A stretch of DNA of 64,000 bases. Source: an uncultured Lachnospiraceae bacterium. Lineage in GTDB: Bacteria; Bacillota; Clostridia; Lachnospirales; Lachnospiraceae. The position numbers and the translations under genes were made by a program. Under the pieces are notes generated by a model. That model made no database searches and had not been told where the DNA came from. It saw only the letters and a list, made by a program, of their open reading frames with translations. Shown one piece after another: positions 17,944 through 26,505 of the stretch. The stretch lies in NCBI GenBank assembly GCA_910585995.1, contig CAJUGG010000045.1, positions 1 through 64,000 on the forward strand. The letters run 5' to 3'. Each line of letters opens with the position of its first letter. The stretch's first letter is position 1.

Positions 17944-18333
17944 ATGGCGGCTTTGAAATATAGCAGACAGCGGGAATCCATCAAGCATTATCTGTGCAGC
18001 CGGGAAGATCATCCTACCGCGGATATGATCTATATGGGTATTCGCCAGGAGTTCCCCAATATCAGTCTGGGCACTGTGTACCGGAATCTTTCCTTATTAG
18101 TAGATCTCGGAGAGATTCAGAAGATTACAACTGATGGGGCAGACCGTTATGATTCCAGGATCTCGCCGCATCATCATTTTATATGCAGAAGATGCGGTTG
18201 TGTCTTAGATCTTATGGCTCCTGTGGAAGATCTGTTGTCTGGGGTCCGCGAGTGCTGGGATGGGGGCGATGTGGAAGAGTATCGGCTGGAGTTCTATGGG
18301 ATCTGCCAGCAGTGCAAAAAAAATCGAACTTAA
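17944..18333 (+). CDS. perR: Fur-family peroxide regulator (PerR-like)
   Basis: 129 residues. The N-terminal winged helix contains the recognition region ISLGTVYRNLSLLVDLGEI (about 40-58). The metal site reads DGADRYDSRISPHHHFICRRCG, with the Asp and HxH positions that in PerR bind the regulatory Fe/Mn. Two CxxC pairs (CRRCG, CQQCK) form the structural zinc site. PerR senses peroxide by metal-catalysed His oxidation. The next gene is a reverse rubrerythrin, a usual PerR target, which supports PerR over Fur or Zur. GGAGGAACCAGGG precedes the ATG. Confidence 0.85.
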   Translation: MAALKYSRQRESIKHYLCSREDHPTADMIYMGIRQEFPNISLGTVYRNLSLLVDLGEIQKITTDGADRYDSRISPHHHFICRRCGCVLDLMAPVEDLLSGVRECWDGGDVEEYRLEFYGICQQCKKNRT

Positions 18334-18335
18334 AC

Positions 18336-18393
18336 TTGACAAGCTATCAGGAATCCACTATAATAACAATATCAGTAATCGTTACTGTTATTG
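18336..18393 (+). promoter_or_regulatory. Promoter and 27-bp dyad operator of the rubrerythrin gene
   Basis: TTGACA (18336-18341), 17 bases, perfect TATAAT (18359-18364). Just downstream is a dyad centred on 18380 (core CAGTAATCGTTACTG, outer CAATA/TATTG at 18367-18393). It is placed to block initiation. Its sequence differs from the box in front of the perR-like gene, so the regulator is uncertain. Confidence 0.75.
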
Positions 18394-18432
18394 AGATAAA
18401 AATAATTTTATATAAGAAAAGGAGATACGATT

Positions 18433-18975
18433 ATGGCAAAATTTGTATGTAGTGTATGTGGTTACGTTCATGAAGGAGATAATCCGCCAGAGAAATGTCC
18501 GCAGTGCGGCGTTCCGGCAAGCAAATTCAATAAGCAGGATGATGGCTTAAGCTGGGCAGCAGAGCACGTAGTAGGAGTGGCTCAGGGTGTAAGCGAGGAC
18601 ATTCTTGAGGATTTAAGAGCAAACTTTAACGGCGAGTGCTCAGAGGTAGGTATGTATCTGGCTATGGCACGCGTGGCTCATAGAGAGGGATATCCGGAGA
18701 TCGGTCTGTACTGGGAAAAAGCAGCATACGAAGAGGCAGAGCATGCAGCTAAATTTGCAGAGCTTTTAGGTGAGGTAGTGACCGACAGCACCAAGAAAAA
18801 TCTGGAGATGCGTGTGGCAGCAGAGAACGGCGCTACCGCAGGTAAATTTGATCTGGCAAAACGTGCAAAAGAGGCTAATCTGGATGCAATCCATGACACT
18901 GTTCATGAGATGGCAAAAGATGAGGCAAGACACGGCAAAGCATTTGCAGGTCTGTTAAAGAGATACTTTGGCTAA
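18433..18975 (+). CDS. rbr: Reverse rubrerythrin (NADH peroxidase-type)
   Basis: 180 residues. An N-terminal rubredoxin domain ([10 protein letters not shown] ... CPQCGVP, about 5-30) precedes a four-helix diiron domain with repeated E-x-x-H motifs ([41 protein letters not shown]). The order is the reverse of classical rubrerythrin and matches clostridial RevRbr, which reduces H2O2 and O2 using NADH through partner oxidoreductases. The strong promoter with operator and the PerR-like gene upstream point to oxidative-stress induction. A terminator follows. Confidence 0.93.
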   Translation: MAKFVCSVCGYVHEGDNPPEKCPQCGVPASKFNKQDDGLSWAAEHVVGVAQGVSEDILEDLRANFNGECSEVGMYLAMARVAHREGYPEIGLYWEKAAYEEAEHAAKFAELLGEVVTDSTKKNLEMRVAAENGATAGKFDLAKRAKEANLDAIHDTVHEMAKDEARHGKAFAGLLKRYFG

Positions 18976-18989
18976 GATTTCACAAAGGG

Positions 18990-19016
18990 GAGGGGCTTTT
19001 GCGGCCCCTCTTTTTT
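18990..19016 (+). terminator. Terminator of the rubrerythrin gene
   Basis: GAGGGGC/GCCCCTC stem with a seven-base loop, followed by TTTTTT. Confidence 0.9.
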
Positions 19017-19086
19017 CTGCAATTTTTAGAAATTATCTGTAAATAGATTGAGGGGTCAGATCAGGAAACAGTAAGCGACTTGGCAA

Positions 19087-19233
19087 TTATTCACAAAAAT
19101 CGTGAAATGTGGATAAGTTGTTGGCAAGTTATCCCATGATTCCCACGATTCACCCACAAAGTTATCCACATTTGCAGAGGTGGAAAATGCAAATATTATC
19201 GAGTTGTTCACAAAGTTATCCACATTATCCACA
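19087..19233. promoter_or_regulatory. Cluster of five consensus DnaA boxes
   Basis: Exact TTATNCACA matches occur at 19087-19095 (TTATTCACA), 19108-19116 (minus strand), 19162-19170, 19216-19224 and 19225-19233. The last two are directly abutted, and CACAAAGTTATCCACA is repeated around 19155 and 19209. A near match TTATCCCAT lies at about 19129. The 430-base region has no gene. No dnaA or dnaN is near. It may be a DnaA-titration or DnaA-regulated site, or less likely a plasmid-like origin. Confidence 0.8.
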
Positions 19234-19407
19234 TTTTTAGTGTGTAAAAGTCAGCAGATATTCGGACAAAAAATAAACAAATGTTTTGTGATTATCCCCC
19301 AAAAAACAGTTTTTCTACAAAAAACTGAAAATTTTTCTTGACTTTTGAAATATCAGACAATAAAGTATCTGTAGCATTGTTTTACAAGATTGACAGGAGT
19401 GCGTACT

Positions 19408-20061
19408 ATGCGTTTAAGAAATATCAGAGGTTCCAGAGAAGTCATTGCCGGCAGTGATTATGTCATCCATGAAGAAGAGACACGGGCAGGGAGCTGGCAT
19501 CAGATCTTTGGCAATACTCACCCGATTCATATCGAGATTGGGATGGGCAAGGGAAAATTTATCATGGCTTTGGCCAAGGCGAATCCACAGATTAATTATG
19601 TGGGCATTGAAAAATATTCCAGCGTACTGATCCGCGCATTGGAGAAGATGAGTCAGGAAAAGGTGCCCCTTACCAATTTGTATTTTATCCGGATGGATGC
19701 AGAGCAGATTGTGAAAGTATTTGCAAAAGGAGAAGTGGATAAGATCTATCTGAATTTTTCCGACCCCTGGCCCAAAGACCGCCATGCCAAGAGAAGGCTG
19801 ACCAGCAGAGAATATTTGGCCCGCTATCAGAAGATATTATCCGACAAAGGGGATGTGGAATTTAAGACGGACAATCGTCTGCTGTTTGATTTTTCCGTGG
19901 AATCGGTCAGAGAAGCTGGTTGGGAACTTCGTGCACTCACCTATGATCTGCACCAGGATGCCGTGTTGAATCAAGGGAATATTATGACGGAATATGAAGA
20001 ACGTTTTTCCGCTCTGGGAAATCCTATCCACAAACTCATTGCCAGTTATGAAAAAAAATGA
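19408..20061 (+). CDS. trmB: tRNA (guanine-46-N7)-methyltransferase
   Basis: 217 residues from the ATG at 19408, which has ACAGGAGTGCGTACT directly upstream; an in-frame upstream start at 19390 overlaps this site. The SAM-binding motif is IHIEIGMGKGKFI (about 43-55), followed by the acidic YVGIEKYSSV, and the family hallmark NFSDPWPKDRHAKRRLT lies near 117-133. It methylates N7 of G46 in the tRNA variable loop. It stands alone downstream of the DnaA-box cluster. A possible promoter is TTGACT (19338-19343) with TAAAGT 17 bases later. Confidence 0.95.
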   Translation: MRLRNIRGSREVIAGSDYVIHEEETRAGSWHQIFGNTHPIHIEIGMGKGKFIMALAKANPQINYVGIEKYSSVLIRALEKMSQEKVPLTNLYFIRMDAEQIVKVFAKGEVDKIYLNFSDPWPKDRHAKRRLTSREYLARYQKILSDKGDVEFKTDNRLLFDFSVESVREAGWELRALTYDLHQDAVLNQGNIMTEYEERFSALGNPIHKLIASYEKK

Positions 20062-20091
20062 AAGTTTTTTAAAATTTTTTGAAAAAAAGAC

Positions 20092-20120
20092 TTGCATTTT
20101 GTTAAGAGATTCAGTATAAT
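20092..20120 (+). promoter_or_regulatory. Promoter of tRNA-Lys
   Basis: TTGCAT (20092-20097), 17 bases, perfect TATAAT (20115-20120), 30 bases before the tRNA. Confidence 0.8.
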
Positions 20121-20149
20121 ATGATTTGTTCGTTAAACAAATACGAGAT

Positions 20150-20222
20150 GCGCTTTTAGCTCAGTTGGTAGAGCACCTGACTCTTAATCAGGGTGTCCAG
20201 GGTTCGAGCCCCTGATGGCGCA
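20150..20222 (+). tRNA. tRNA-Lys (anticodon CTT)
   Basis: The D arm is TAGCTCAGTTGGTAGAGCA, the anticodon arm CTGACTCTTAATCAG has CTT, and the T arm is CAGGGTTCGAGCCCCTG. The acceptor stem GCGCTTT against ATGGCGC contains a T-T mismatch and a T-G pair, so it is weaker than the usual GCGCCAT/ATGGCGC version. The rest is canonical. Confidence 0.93.
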
Positions 20223-20223
20223 G

Positions 20224-20276
20224 GCAGGAGCACTGTTTTTGGAACTTGATTTCCGGGGGCGGTGTTCTTTTTTGTG
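20224..20276 (+). terminator. Likely terminator after tRNA-Lys
   Basis: GGAGCACTG and CGGTGTTC can pair across a ~30-base loop and are followed by TTTTTT. The stem is imperfect. Confidence 0.5.
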
Positions 20277-20375
20277 CGCAGAAAAACGGGATGTGGTCTT
20301 ATGCAGACCCTTGTGAAATGAAAAGGTTTGGTTTATAATATTTACCAGCAAAAAAATATAAAGGAGTGGATAGTG

Positions 20376-21452
20376 ATGAAACGAGTTGGTATGCTGACAA
20401 GCGGCGGAGACTGCCAGGCACTTAATGCAACTATGAGAGGTGTGGCAAAGGGACTTTTTAATGAACTTGGAAGCAATGTGGAGATCTTTGGCTTTGAGGA
20501 GGGTTATAAGGGTCTGATCTACAATGAGTATCGCCATATGACTGCCAGAGATTTTGCAGGTATCTTGACCAAAGGGGGGACGATTCTGGGAAGCTCCAGA
20601 CAATCCTTTAAGAATATGAAACTTCCGGATGAGAATGGTCTGGACAAGGTGGAAGCGATGAAGAAAAATTACCGGAAACTGGATCTGGACTGTCTGGTAA
20701 TCTTAGGAGGTAATGGGACGGAGAAGACAGCAAATCTCTTGCGGGAAGAGGGATTGAATATTCTTCATCTGCCTAAGACTATTGACAATGATATCTGGGG
20801 AACCGATATGACATTTGGATTCCAGAGTGCGGTGGATATTGCTACAGATTGTATAGACTGTATCCATACAACAGCAGCTTCTCACGGACGTGTATTTATT
20901 GTGGAAGTGATGGGGCACAAGGTGGGCTGGCTGACGCTTCATGCTGGTATTGCAGGCGGCGCGGATATTGTATTGATCCCGGAGATTCCTTATGATATCG
21001 ATAAAGTATGTGAGGCGATTGAAAAACGTACCAAGGCAAAGAAGGGCTTTACCATTCTGGCAGTGGCAGAGGGTGCGATCTCCAAAGAAGATGCAGCTTT
21101 ATCCAAAAAAGAGTATAAGGCAAAGATGGCAAATTACGCCTATCCGTCCGTGTCTTATGAACTGGCAGATCTAATTCGTCAAAAAACAGGTGCAGATGTA
21201 CGTGTGACGGTTCCGGGACATACGCAAAGAGGCGGCTCTCCCAAGCCATATGACCGTGTGCTTTCTACACGTCTCGGTGCGAGGGCAGCGAAGCTGATTG
21301 TAGAGGAAGAGTATGGATATATGGTAGCGATTGTCAATGGAGAGACCTGCAAAGTGCCATTAGGTGAAGTAGCTGGAAAATTAAAGATGGTAGATCCCAA
21401 TGCAGGAATTATAGAAGAAGCTAAGATTGTTGGTATCAGTTTTGGCGATTGA
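20376..21452 (+). CDS. pfkA: 6-phosphofructokinase, group III type
   Basis: 358 residues from the ATG at 20376, preceded by AAGGAGTGGATAGTG. Motifs are the N-terminal GMLTSGGDCQALNA, GGNGTEKTAN at 111-120, PKTIDNDIWGTD at 133-144, MGHKVGWLTLHAGIAGGAD, and PGHTQRGGSP. The residue equal to E. coli Gly104 is Gly (ATP-type), while the one equal to Gly124 is Lys (PKTIDND, PPi-type). The Mg-binding Asp103 position is Asn. The G104/K124 pair is the signature of the mixed-substrate group III enzymes, so the phosphoryl donor (ATP, PPi or both) cannot be called from sequence. The role is glycolytic fructose-6-phosphate phosphorylation. Confidence 0.9.
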   Translation: MKRVGMLTSGGDCQALNATMRGVAKGLFNELGSNVEIFGFEEGYKGLIYNEYRHMTARDFAGILTKGGTILGSSRQSFKNMKLPDENGLDKVEAMKKNYRKLDLDCLVILGGNGTEKTANLLREEGLNILHLPKTIDNDIWGTDMTFGFQSAVDIATDCIDCIHTTAASHGRVFIVEVMGHKVGWLTLHAGIAGGADIVLIPEIPYDIDKVCEAIEKRTKAKKGFTILAVAEGAISKEDAALSKKEYKAKMANYAYPSVSYELADLIRQKTGADVRVTVPGHTQRGGSPKPYDRVLSTRLGARAAKLIVEEEYGYMVAIVNGETCKVPLGEVAGKLKMVDPNAGIIEEAKIVGISFGD

Positions 21453-21468
21453 TCAGGAGTGAAAAGAC

Positions 21469-23034
21469 ATGTCTTATACAGCATTATACCGAAAGTTCCG
21501 TCCGACGAAATTTTCGGATGTAAAAGGTCAGGACCATATTGTTACAACATTAAAAAATCAAATCAGTGCTGACCGTATTGGGCATGCCTATCTGTTCTGT
21601 GGAACCAGAGGAACCGGTAAGACTACCACGGCCAAGATCTTTGCCAAAGCAGTCAACTGTGAGCACCCAAAAGAGGGCAATCCCTGCGGAGAATGTGCAT
21701 CCTGCAAAGCGATAGGTTCCGGCGTGTCTATGAACGTCATCGAGATCGACGCGGCATCAAATAGCGGTGTGGACAATATCCGGGAGATTCGGGAGGAGGT
21801 ATCTTATTCTCCTACCGAGGGGAAATATAAGGTTTATATTATCGATGAGGTGCATATGCTCTCTACGGGAGCGTTTAATGCCTTGCTAAAGACTTTAGAG
21901 GAACCTCCTTCTTATGTGATCTTTATCCTGGCAACCACAGAGACACATAAGATTCCTGTTACGATCTTATCGCGGTGTCAGAGATATGATTTTCGCAGGA
22001 TTACCGTAGGAACCATCAAAAACCGATTGGCAGCGCTGATGGAGCAGGAGCAAGTAGAGGTGGAGGAGCGTGCCTTGACCTATATTGCCAAAGTGGCAGA
22101 TGGGTCTATGCGGGATGCTTTAAGTCTGTTAGACCAGTGTATCGCCTTTTATCTGGGAGAAAAACTGACCTACGATCATGTGCTGGAAGTGCTGGGCGCT
22201 GTGGATATGGATGTATTCAGCAGTTTGTTTCAGTTGATCTGTGCCCAGCAGCTGCCGGCAGTGATCCGTCAGGTCGAACAAGTGATCCTGCAGGGAAGAG
22301 AGCTGTCACAATTTGTGACAGAGTTTGTCTGGTATCTGCGCAATCTTCTGATGCTGATGAGTGACCCAGAGATGGAAGATCTGCTGGACGTATCCAGAGA
22401 GCGCCTGGCACAGATGAAAGAGGAGACGCTCCTTACCGATGCAGAGACCCTGATGCGCTATATCCGGATCTTTTCTGAATTGTCAGGTCAGCTTCGCTAT
22501 GCTTCTCAGAAACGGGTGCTGGTAGAGATTGCACTGATCAAACTGTGCAGGCCGGCGATGGAACAAAGCTATGATGCGATTCTCCACAGACTGACACAGT
22601 TAGAAAAGAAGATGGAGGAGGGCATCATGCCAGTGGCAGAGATACCTGATCCAAGTAAAGAGAGAGAAGTAAAAGAATCAACCCCAACGGTTAAGATACA
22701 GACTACAGAGGCATTGCCGGAAGACGTCAGGACCTTTGTGAAGCGTTTTCAGGAACTTAGAAAGAGGCTTAGGCCCTGGCTTCAGATGGTGTTAAAAGAT
22801 GCCCAGTGCCGGGAGCTTTCGGATCATGGAGGAGTGCAGATTGTCCTGTGCCAGAATCATGCTGTGGATGAAAAAGAACTGGCAGAAGAAGTAGAGACGA
22901 TGGTCGAAGAGGTACTGCATGTGCAGCTGCATGTGGAAGTTTGTACGCCGGATACCGATGAGCGGGCGCAGGAACCAGTGCTGGATCTGTCTGGCATGAT
23001 CGATATAGATATTGATATAGAAGGAACTGAGTAG
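21469..23034 (+). CDS. dnaX: DNA polymerase III subunit gamma/tau
   Basis: 521 residues. Walker A is GTRGTGKTT (45-53), a four-cysteine zinc module follows (C-x8-CGECASC region, about 64-80), Walker B/DEAH-like IIDEVHMLS is near 125, and the arginine-finger segment [10 protein letters not shown] is near 170. The C-terminal third (from about 370) is a diverged tau-type tail. It loads the beta clamp at the replication fork. No slippery A-tract for gamma production was noticed. It begins the dnaX-ybaB-recR group, the standard order in Firmicutes, 16 bases after the pfkA stop. Confidence 0.96.
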   Translation: MSYTALYRKFRPTKFSDVKGQDHIVTTLKNQISADRIGHAYLFCGTRGTGKTTTAKIFAKAVNCEHPKEGNPCGECASCKAIGSGVSMNVIEIDAASNSGVDNIREIREEVSYSPTEGKYKVYIIDEVHMLSTGAFNALLKTLEEPPSYVIFILATTETHKIPVTILSRCQRYDFRRITVGTIKNRLAALMEQEQVEVEERALTYIAKVADGSMRDALSLLDQCIAFYLGEKLTYDHVLEVLGAVDMDVFSSLFQLICAQQLPAVIRQVEQVILQGRELSQFVTEFVWYLRNLLMLMSDPEMEDLLDVSRERLAQMKEETLLTDAETLMRYIRIFSELSGQLRYASQKRVLVEIALIKLCRPAMEQSYDAILHRLTQLEKKMEEGIMPVAEIPDPSKEREVKESTPTVKIQTTEALPEDVRTFVKRFQELRKRLRPWLQMVLKDAQCRELSDHGGVQIVLCQNHAVDEKELAEEVETMVEEVLHVQLHVEVCTPDTDERAQEPVLDLSGMIDIDIDIEGTE

Positions 23035-23062
23035 TCAAAAAGATTGGCAGGAGGAAGTGAGT

Positions 23063-23410
23063 ATGGCAAAAAGAGGTGGATTTCCAGGCGGCGGGATGCC
23101 GGGAAACATGAATAATCTGATGAAGCAGGCGCAGCGCATGCAAAGACAGATGGAAGAGAGTCAAAAAGAGTTGGAGAGCGCAGAGTTTACAGCGGCTGCC
23201 GGAGGCGGAGCTGTAGAGGTGACTGTGACTGGCAAAAAAGAAGTGACTAAGGTCAAATTAGATCCAGAAGCGGTAGATCCCGATGATGTAGAGATGCTGG
23301 AAGACGTGATTATGGCAGCCGTCAATGAGGCTCTTAGAAAAGCAGAAGAGGCTTCCGCAGCCAATATGGCAAAACTGACCGGCGGTCTTGGCGGAGGGTT
23401 CCCATTCTAA
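23063..23410 (+). CDS. ybaB: YbaB/EbfC nucleoid-associated protein
   Basis: 115 residues from the ATG at 23063 (GGAGGAAGTGAGT upstream). A Gly/Met-rich start ([20 protein letters not shown]) leads into the helical dimer core and [19 protein letters not shown], then a Gly-rich end. The family binds DNA as a dimer with tweezer-like arms. It sits between dnaX and recR, and its stop codon shares a base with the recR start. Confidence 0.94.
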   Translation: MAKRGGFPGGGMPGNMNNLMKQAQRMQRQMEESQKELESAEFTAAAGGGAVEVTVTGKKEVTKVKLDPEAVDPDDVEMLEDVIMAAVNEALRKAEEASAANMAKLTGGLGGGFPF

Positions 23411-24006
23411 TGGAATATTATAGCAATCAAATCAGCCAGTTGATAGAACAACTGGCTTCTCTGCCGGGAATCGGTGTAAAGACCGCTCAGCGTCTGGCCT
23501 TTTATATTATCGATATGCCGCAGGACCGGGTGAAAAAGTTAGCGGATACTATGGTACAGGCCAAAAATACCATCCGCTATTGTAGTCAATGCCTGACCTT
23601 GACAGATCAGGAATTGTGCCCTATCTGCAAAAATCCAAGCCGTAATCAAAAGATGATTATGGTAGTGGAAAATCCTAGGGATATGACCGCATATGAGAAG
23701 ACTGGAAAATATGAAGGGGTCTATCATGTACTCCATGGTGCCATCTCTCCCATGCTTGGCATCGGGCCGGGAGACATTAAGCTAAAGGAATTGATGCATC
23801 GGCTGGAAAAGGATGTGGATGAGGTGATCATCGCCACCAATTCCAGTCTGGAAGGAGAGACGACGGCTATGTATATCAGCAAGCTGGTCAAGCCCACAGG
23901 CATCAAGGTAAGCCGTATTGCCAGCGGAGTGCCGGTAGGCGGGGACCTGGAGTATATTGACGAGGTGACGCTTCTGCGCGCGTTAGAAGGCCGTGTAGAA
24001 CTGTAA
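23410..24006 (+). CDS. recR: Recombination mediator RecR
   Basis: 198 residues, the family length. Domains in order: helix-hairpin-helix (LASLPGIGVKTAQRLAFY, about 16-33), a four-cysteine zinc finger (CSQCLTLTDQELCPIC, about 57-72), a Toprim domain (IMVVENPRDMTAYE, then GLL-like PSMLGIGPGDIKL), and the C-terminal ATNSSLEGETTAMYI and SRIASGVPVGGDLEYIDEVT segments. With RecO/RecF it loads RecA on single-stranded DNA. The start overlaps the ybaB stop by one base, so translation is coupled. Confidence 0.97.
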   Translation: MEYYSNQISQLIEQLASLPGIGVKTAQRLAFYIIDMPQDRVKKLADTMVQAKNTIRYCSQCLTLTDQELCPICKNPSRNQKMIMVVENPRDMTAYEKTGKYEGVYHVLHGAISPMLGIGPGDIKLKELMHRLEKDVDEVIIATNSSLEGETTAMYISKLVKPTGIKVSRIASGVPVGGDLEYIDEVTLLRALEGRVEL

Positions 24007-24016
24007 AGGAGAAAAG

Positions 24017-25069
24017 ATGAGTATTACCACAAGAGAATTTGGTACTACCAAAGAGGGTAAAAAGGTACATCTGTACACAGTGAAAAAAGAAGATGGCATG
24101 GAGATGACCGTAACTGATTTTGGGGCAACTTTGGTCAGCCTGCTGGTGGCGGACAGGGACGGACAGAGGCAGGATGTGGTATTGGGATACGATCACCTGA
24201 AAGACTATGAAGAGAACCGGGATTTTTTTGGGACAACCATTGGACGCAATGCCAACCGGATTGCAGGCGCTTCTTTTGCAATCGACGGGATTACCTATCA
24301 TCTGGTGGCCAATGAAAATGAAAATAATCTGCATACAGATAAACAAAAAGGGTTTCATAAAGTGATATGGGAGACCAGAGTTTTGGAACAAGAGGATGCG
24401 GTGCAGTTTTCTCATGTCAGTCCGGATGGAGAATATGGATTTCCGGGAACGCTTCAGGTATCTGTGACTTATACCCTCCGGGACGATCATGCGGTGGAGA
24501 TCTCTTATGAGGGAGTCAGTGATAAAAAGACTCTGATCAATCTGACCAATCACAGCTATTTTAATCTAAGAGGACATGATGCAGGAGATATCGGCGATGC
24601 AAAAGTGACGATCCTGGCCAATGGATTTACGGAACTTCGTCAGGGGGGCATCCCTACGGGCAGGATCTTGCCGGTTGATGGGACGCCGATGGATTTTCGG
24701 ACGGGCAGGCTCGTAAAGGATGCTATCGATACCGACTGGGAACAGCTTTTGCTGACCGGGGGATATGATCACAACTTTGTGCTGGATACAGAGCGTGGCA
24801 AAATACAGAAGATTGCGCAGGTAGAGGATGAAAAGACGGGCCGCGTGATGGAAGTCTATTCGGATCTGCCAGGTGTGCAGTTTTATACAGGCAATGCGCT
24901 CCTTTTGCAAAAGGGAAAAGGCAATGCCGCATATGGAAGACGCCAGGGACTTTGCTTAGAGACTCAATATTTTCCCAATAATGTAAATGAACCTGCATTT
25001 TTACAGGCAGTATTTGAAGCGGGAGAGGTGTATCAGACTACAACGGTATATAAATTTTTAATTTTCTGA
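24017..25069 (+). CDS. galM: Aldose 1-epimerase (mutarotase)
   Basis: 350 residues. Signatures are GRNANRIAGASF (about 74-85), LTNHSYFNLRGHD (catalytic His near 178), YDHNFVLD, and LCLETQYFPNNVNEP near the end with the catalytic Glu. It interconverts alpha and beta anomers of glucose/galactose for the Leloir pathway. AAAGGAGAAAAG precedes the ATG 10 bases after recR, so it may be the last gene of the dnaX group. No other gal genes are nearby. Confidence 0.94.
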   Translation: MSITTREFGTTKEGKKVHLYTVKKEDGMEMTVTDFGATLVSLLVADRDGQRQDVVLGYDHLKDYEENRDFFGTTIGRNANRIAGASFAIDGITYHLVANENENNLHTDKQKGFHKVIWETRVLEQEDAVQFSHVSPDGEYGFPGTLQVSVTYTLRDDHAVEISYEGVSDKKTLINLTNHSYFNLRGHDAGDIGDAKVTILANGFTELRQGGIPTGRILPVDGTPMDFRTGRLVKDAIDTDWEQLLLTGGYDHNFVLDTERGKIQKIAQVEDEKTGRVMEVYSDLPGVQFYTGNALLLQKGKGNAAYGRRQGLCLETQYFPNNVNEPAFLQAVFEAGEVYQTTTVYKFLIF

Positions 25070-25070
25070 A

Positions 25071-25115
25071 ATATCCGGGAAGGTACTTGACAAACAGGGC
25101 CTTCCCGGATATACT
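25071..25115 (+). promoter_or_regulatory. fabH promoter embedded in a 13-bp inverted repeat
   Basis: ATATCCGGGAAGG (25071-25083) and CCTTCCCGGATAT (25100-25112) are exact inverse copies. TTGACA (25087-25092) lies in the loop, and TATACT (25110-25115), 17 bases downstream, overlaps the 3' arm. There is no T-run after the repeat, so it is not a standard terminator for galM, although an RNA hairpin could still form. Confidence 0.8.
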
Positions 25116-25128
25116 TTAGCCGAAATAG

Positions 25129-25141
25129 TTTGATAATCAAA
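25129..25141. promoter_or_regulatory. FabT-type operator, fabH
   Basis: TTTGATAATCAAA, a perfect dyad, matches the FabT consensus (TTTGATTATCAAA). It lies 14 bases after the -10 element, covering the transcription start of fabH. Confidence 0.75.
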
Positions 25142-25168
25142 ATAATATGGCGAAATAGAGGATGGAAC

Positions 25169-26134
25169 ATGAAGGCAAAGATCATTGGAACTGGATATGA
25201 ATTGCCGGCGTTTGAAGCAGATAATCAGTATCTGTCCACGCTGGTGGAGACGAGTGATGAGTGGATAAGAGAGCGTACGGGGATCGGTAAGCGGCGGTTG
25301 GCAAGAGAAGAGACGACGACTTCTCTGGCAGCAGGAGCTGCCAAAAAAGCACTGGCGCGGGCAGGTGTCAGAGCAGAGGAGATCGATCTGCTGATCGTAG
25401 CGACGATTACTTCGGATACCAATACGCCAAGCACAGCCTGCAGGGTACAGGCAGAGTTGGGAGCAGTACATGCAGTGGCTTTTGATATCAATGCCGCTTG
25501 TTCGGGATTTCTGTATGCCATACATATTGCTGATGCCTTTATCAGGAGCGGTATCTATCGACATGCATTATTGATCGGTGCAGAGACCTTGTCAAAACTG
25601 GTAGACTGGACTGATAGAGGAACATGTGTTCTATTTGGCGATGGTGCCGGAGCAGCAGTTCTGACTGCTTCTGAAGAGGGCGGCGTGATCGCGCAGTCTG
25701 TAGGAAGCAACGGAGAGAAATGGGAAGTGCTCTCTTGCCTGGGGCGTCCAGTGCAAAACCCGGTGTGTCAGAGTCAGGCAGAGCCTGGATATCTGAAAAT
25801 GAATGGACAGGAAGTATTTAAGTTTGCCATCCGTACAGTGCCTCTGTGCATTGAGCAGGCACTTCTAAAAGCAGAGCTTCCGGCAGAAGAAATAACATGG
25901 TTTTTACTGCATCAGGCCAATAAGAGGATTATCCAGTCTGTGGCAAAGCGTCTGAAGCAGCCAGAAGAAAAATTTCCGATGAATATCGAGACATGTGCCA
26001 ATACATCAGCAGCCAGTCTTCCGATCTTATTGGCGCAGATGGAAGAACAGGGCCGTCTGAAGGCAAAGGATAAGGTGGTACTGTCTGGATTTGGTGCAGG
26101 GCTGACGTGGGGCGCCTGTGTGTTGGAATGGTAA
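25169..26134 (+). CDS. fabH: Beta-ketoacyl-ACP synthase III
   Basis: About 322 residues from the ATG at 25169 (AGAGGATGGAAC upstream). Catalytic Cys111 lies in INAACSGFLYA, His in LLHQANKRII (near 248), and Asn in NTSAASLP (near 278). The C-terminal GFGAGLTWGACVLEW is typical. It condenses acetyl-CoA with malonyl-ACP to start fatty acid synthesis. It heads a cluster of seven fab/acp genes and has a FabT-type operator. Confidence 0.96.
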   Translation: MKAKIIGTGYELPAFEADNQYLSTLVETSDEWIRERTGIGKRRLAREETTTSLAAGAAKKALARAGVRAEEIDLLIVATITSDTNTPSTACRVQAELGAVHAVAFDINAACSGFLYAIHIADAFIRSGIYRHALLIGAETLSKLVDWTDRGTCVLFGDGAGAAVLTASEEGGVIAQSVGSNGEKWEVLSCLGRPVQNPVCQSQAEPGYLKMNGQEVFKFAIRTVPLCIEQALLKAELPAEEITWFLLHQANKRIIQSVAKRLKQPEEKFPMNIETCANTSAASLPILLAQMEEQGRLKAKDKVVLSGFGAGLTWGACVLEW

Positions 26135-26165
26135 GAAGAAGTTGAAAATTTATGGAAAATGTAGG

Positions 26166-26206
26166 TTGACAAATGAGAGTGGAGTCTATATACTTTGATT
26201 GTCAAA
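26166..26206 (+). promoter_or_regulatory. acpP promoter with FabT-type operator
   Basis: TTGACA (26166-26171), 17 bases, TATACT (26189-26194). The operator TTTGATTGTCAAA occupies 26194-26206, touching the -10 element and covering the start site. Confidence 0.82.
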
Positions 26207-26250
26207 ATAAATGAAAACAAAAAGAATGGGAATAAAAAGGAGAGTTAAAC

Positions 26251-26484
26251 ATGTTAGAAAAGATCAAAGAGATGGTAGCAGAACAGTTGAATGTGGATGT
26301 AGCAGATATTACAGAGGAGACTTCTTTTAAGGAAGATTTAGGAGCCGATTCTCTGGATCTGTTTGAACTGGTGTCCAACTTGGAAGATGAGTATGAGATT
26401 GAGATCCCTTCTGAGGAGCTTGAGAAGATTACTACAGTAGGTGCGGTGATGAATTATCTGAAATCGCAGGGTGTAGAAGAGTAA
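26251..26484 (+). CDS. acpP: Acyl carrier protein
   Basis: 77 residues, strongly acidic. The phosphopantetheine site is Ser34 in LGADSLDLFEL. The four-helix ACP pattern is complete. It carries growing acyl chains for the surrounding Fab enzymes. AAAAGGAGAG precedes the ATG, and it has its own promoter. Confidence 0.97.
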   Translation: MLEKIKEMVAEQLNVDVADITEETSFKEDLGADSLDLFELVSNLEDEYEIEIPSEELEKITTVGAVMNYLKSQGVEE

Positions 26485-26505
26485 GAAGAAAGCAGGTAGG
26501 CTGTT

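Noticed and set aside
19087..19233. Chromosomal origin oriC
   Set aside because: No dnaA, dnaN, rpmH or gyrB is near, and the flanking genes (rubrerythrin, trmB) are not typical oriC neighbours. Kept as a DnaA-box cluster only.
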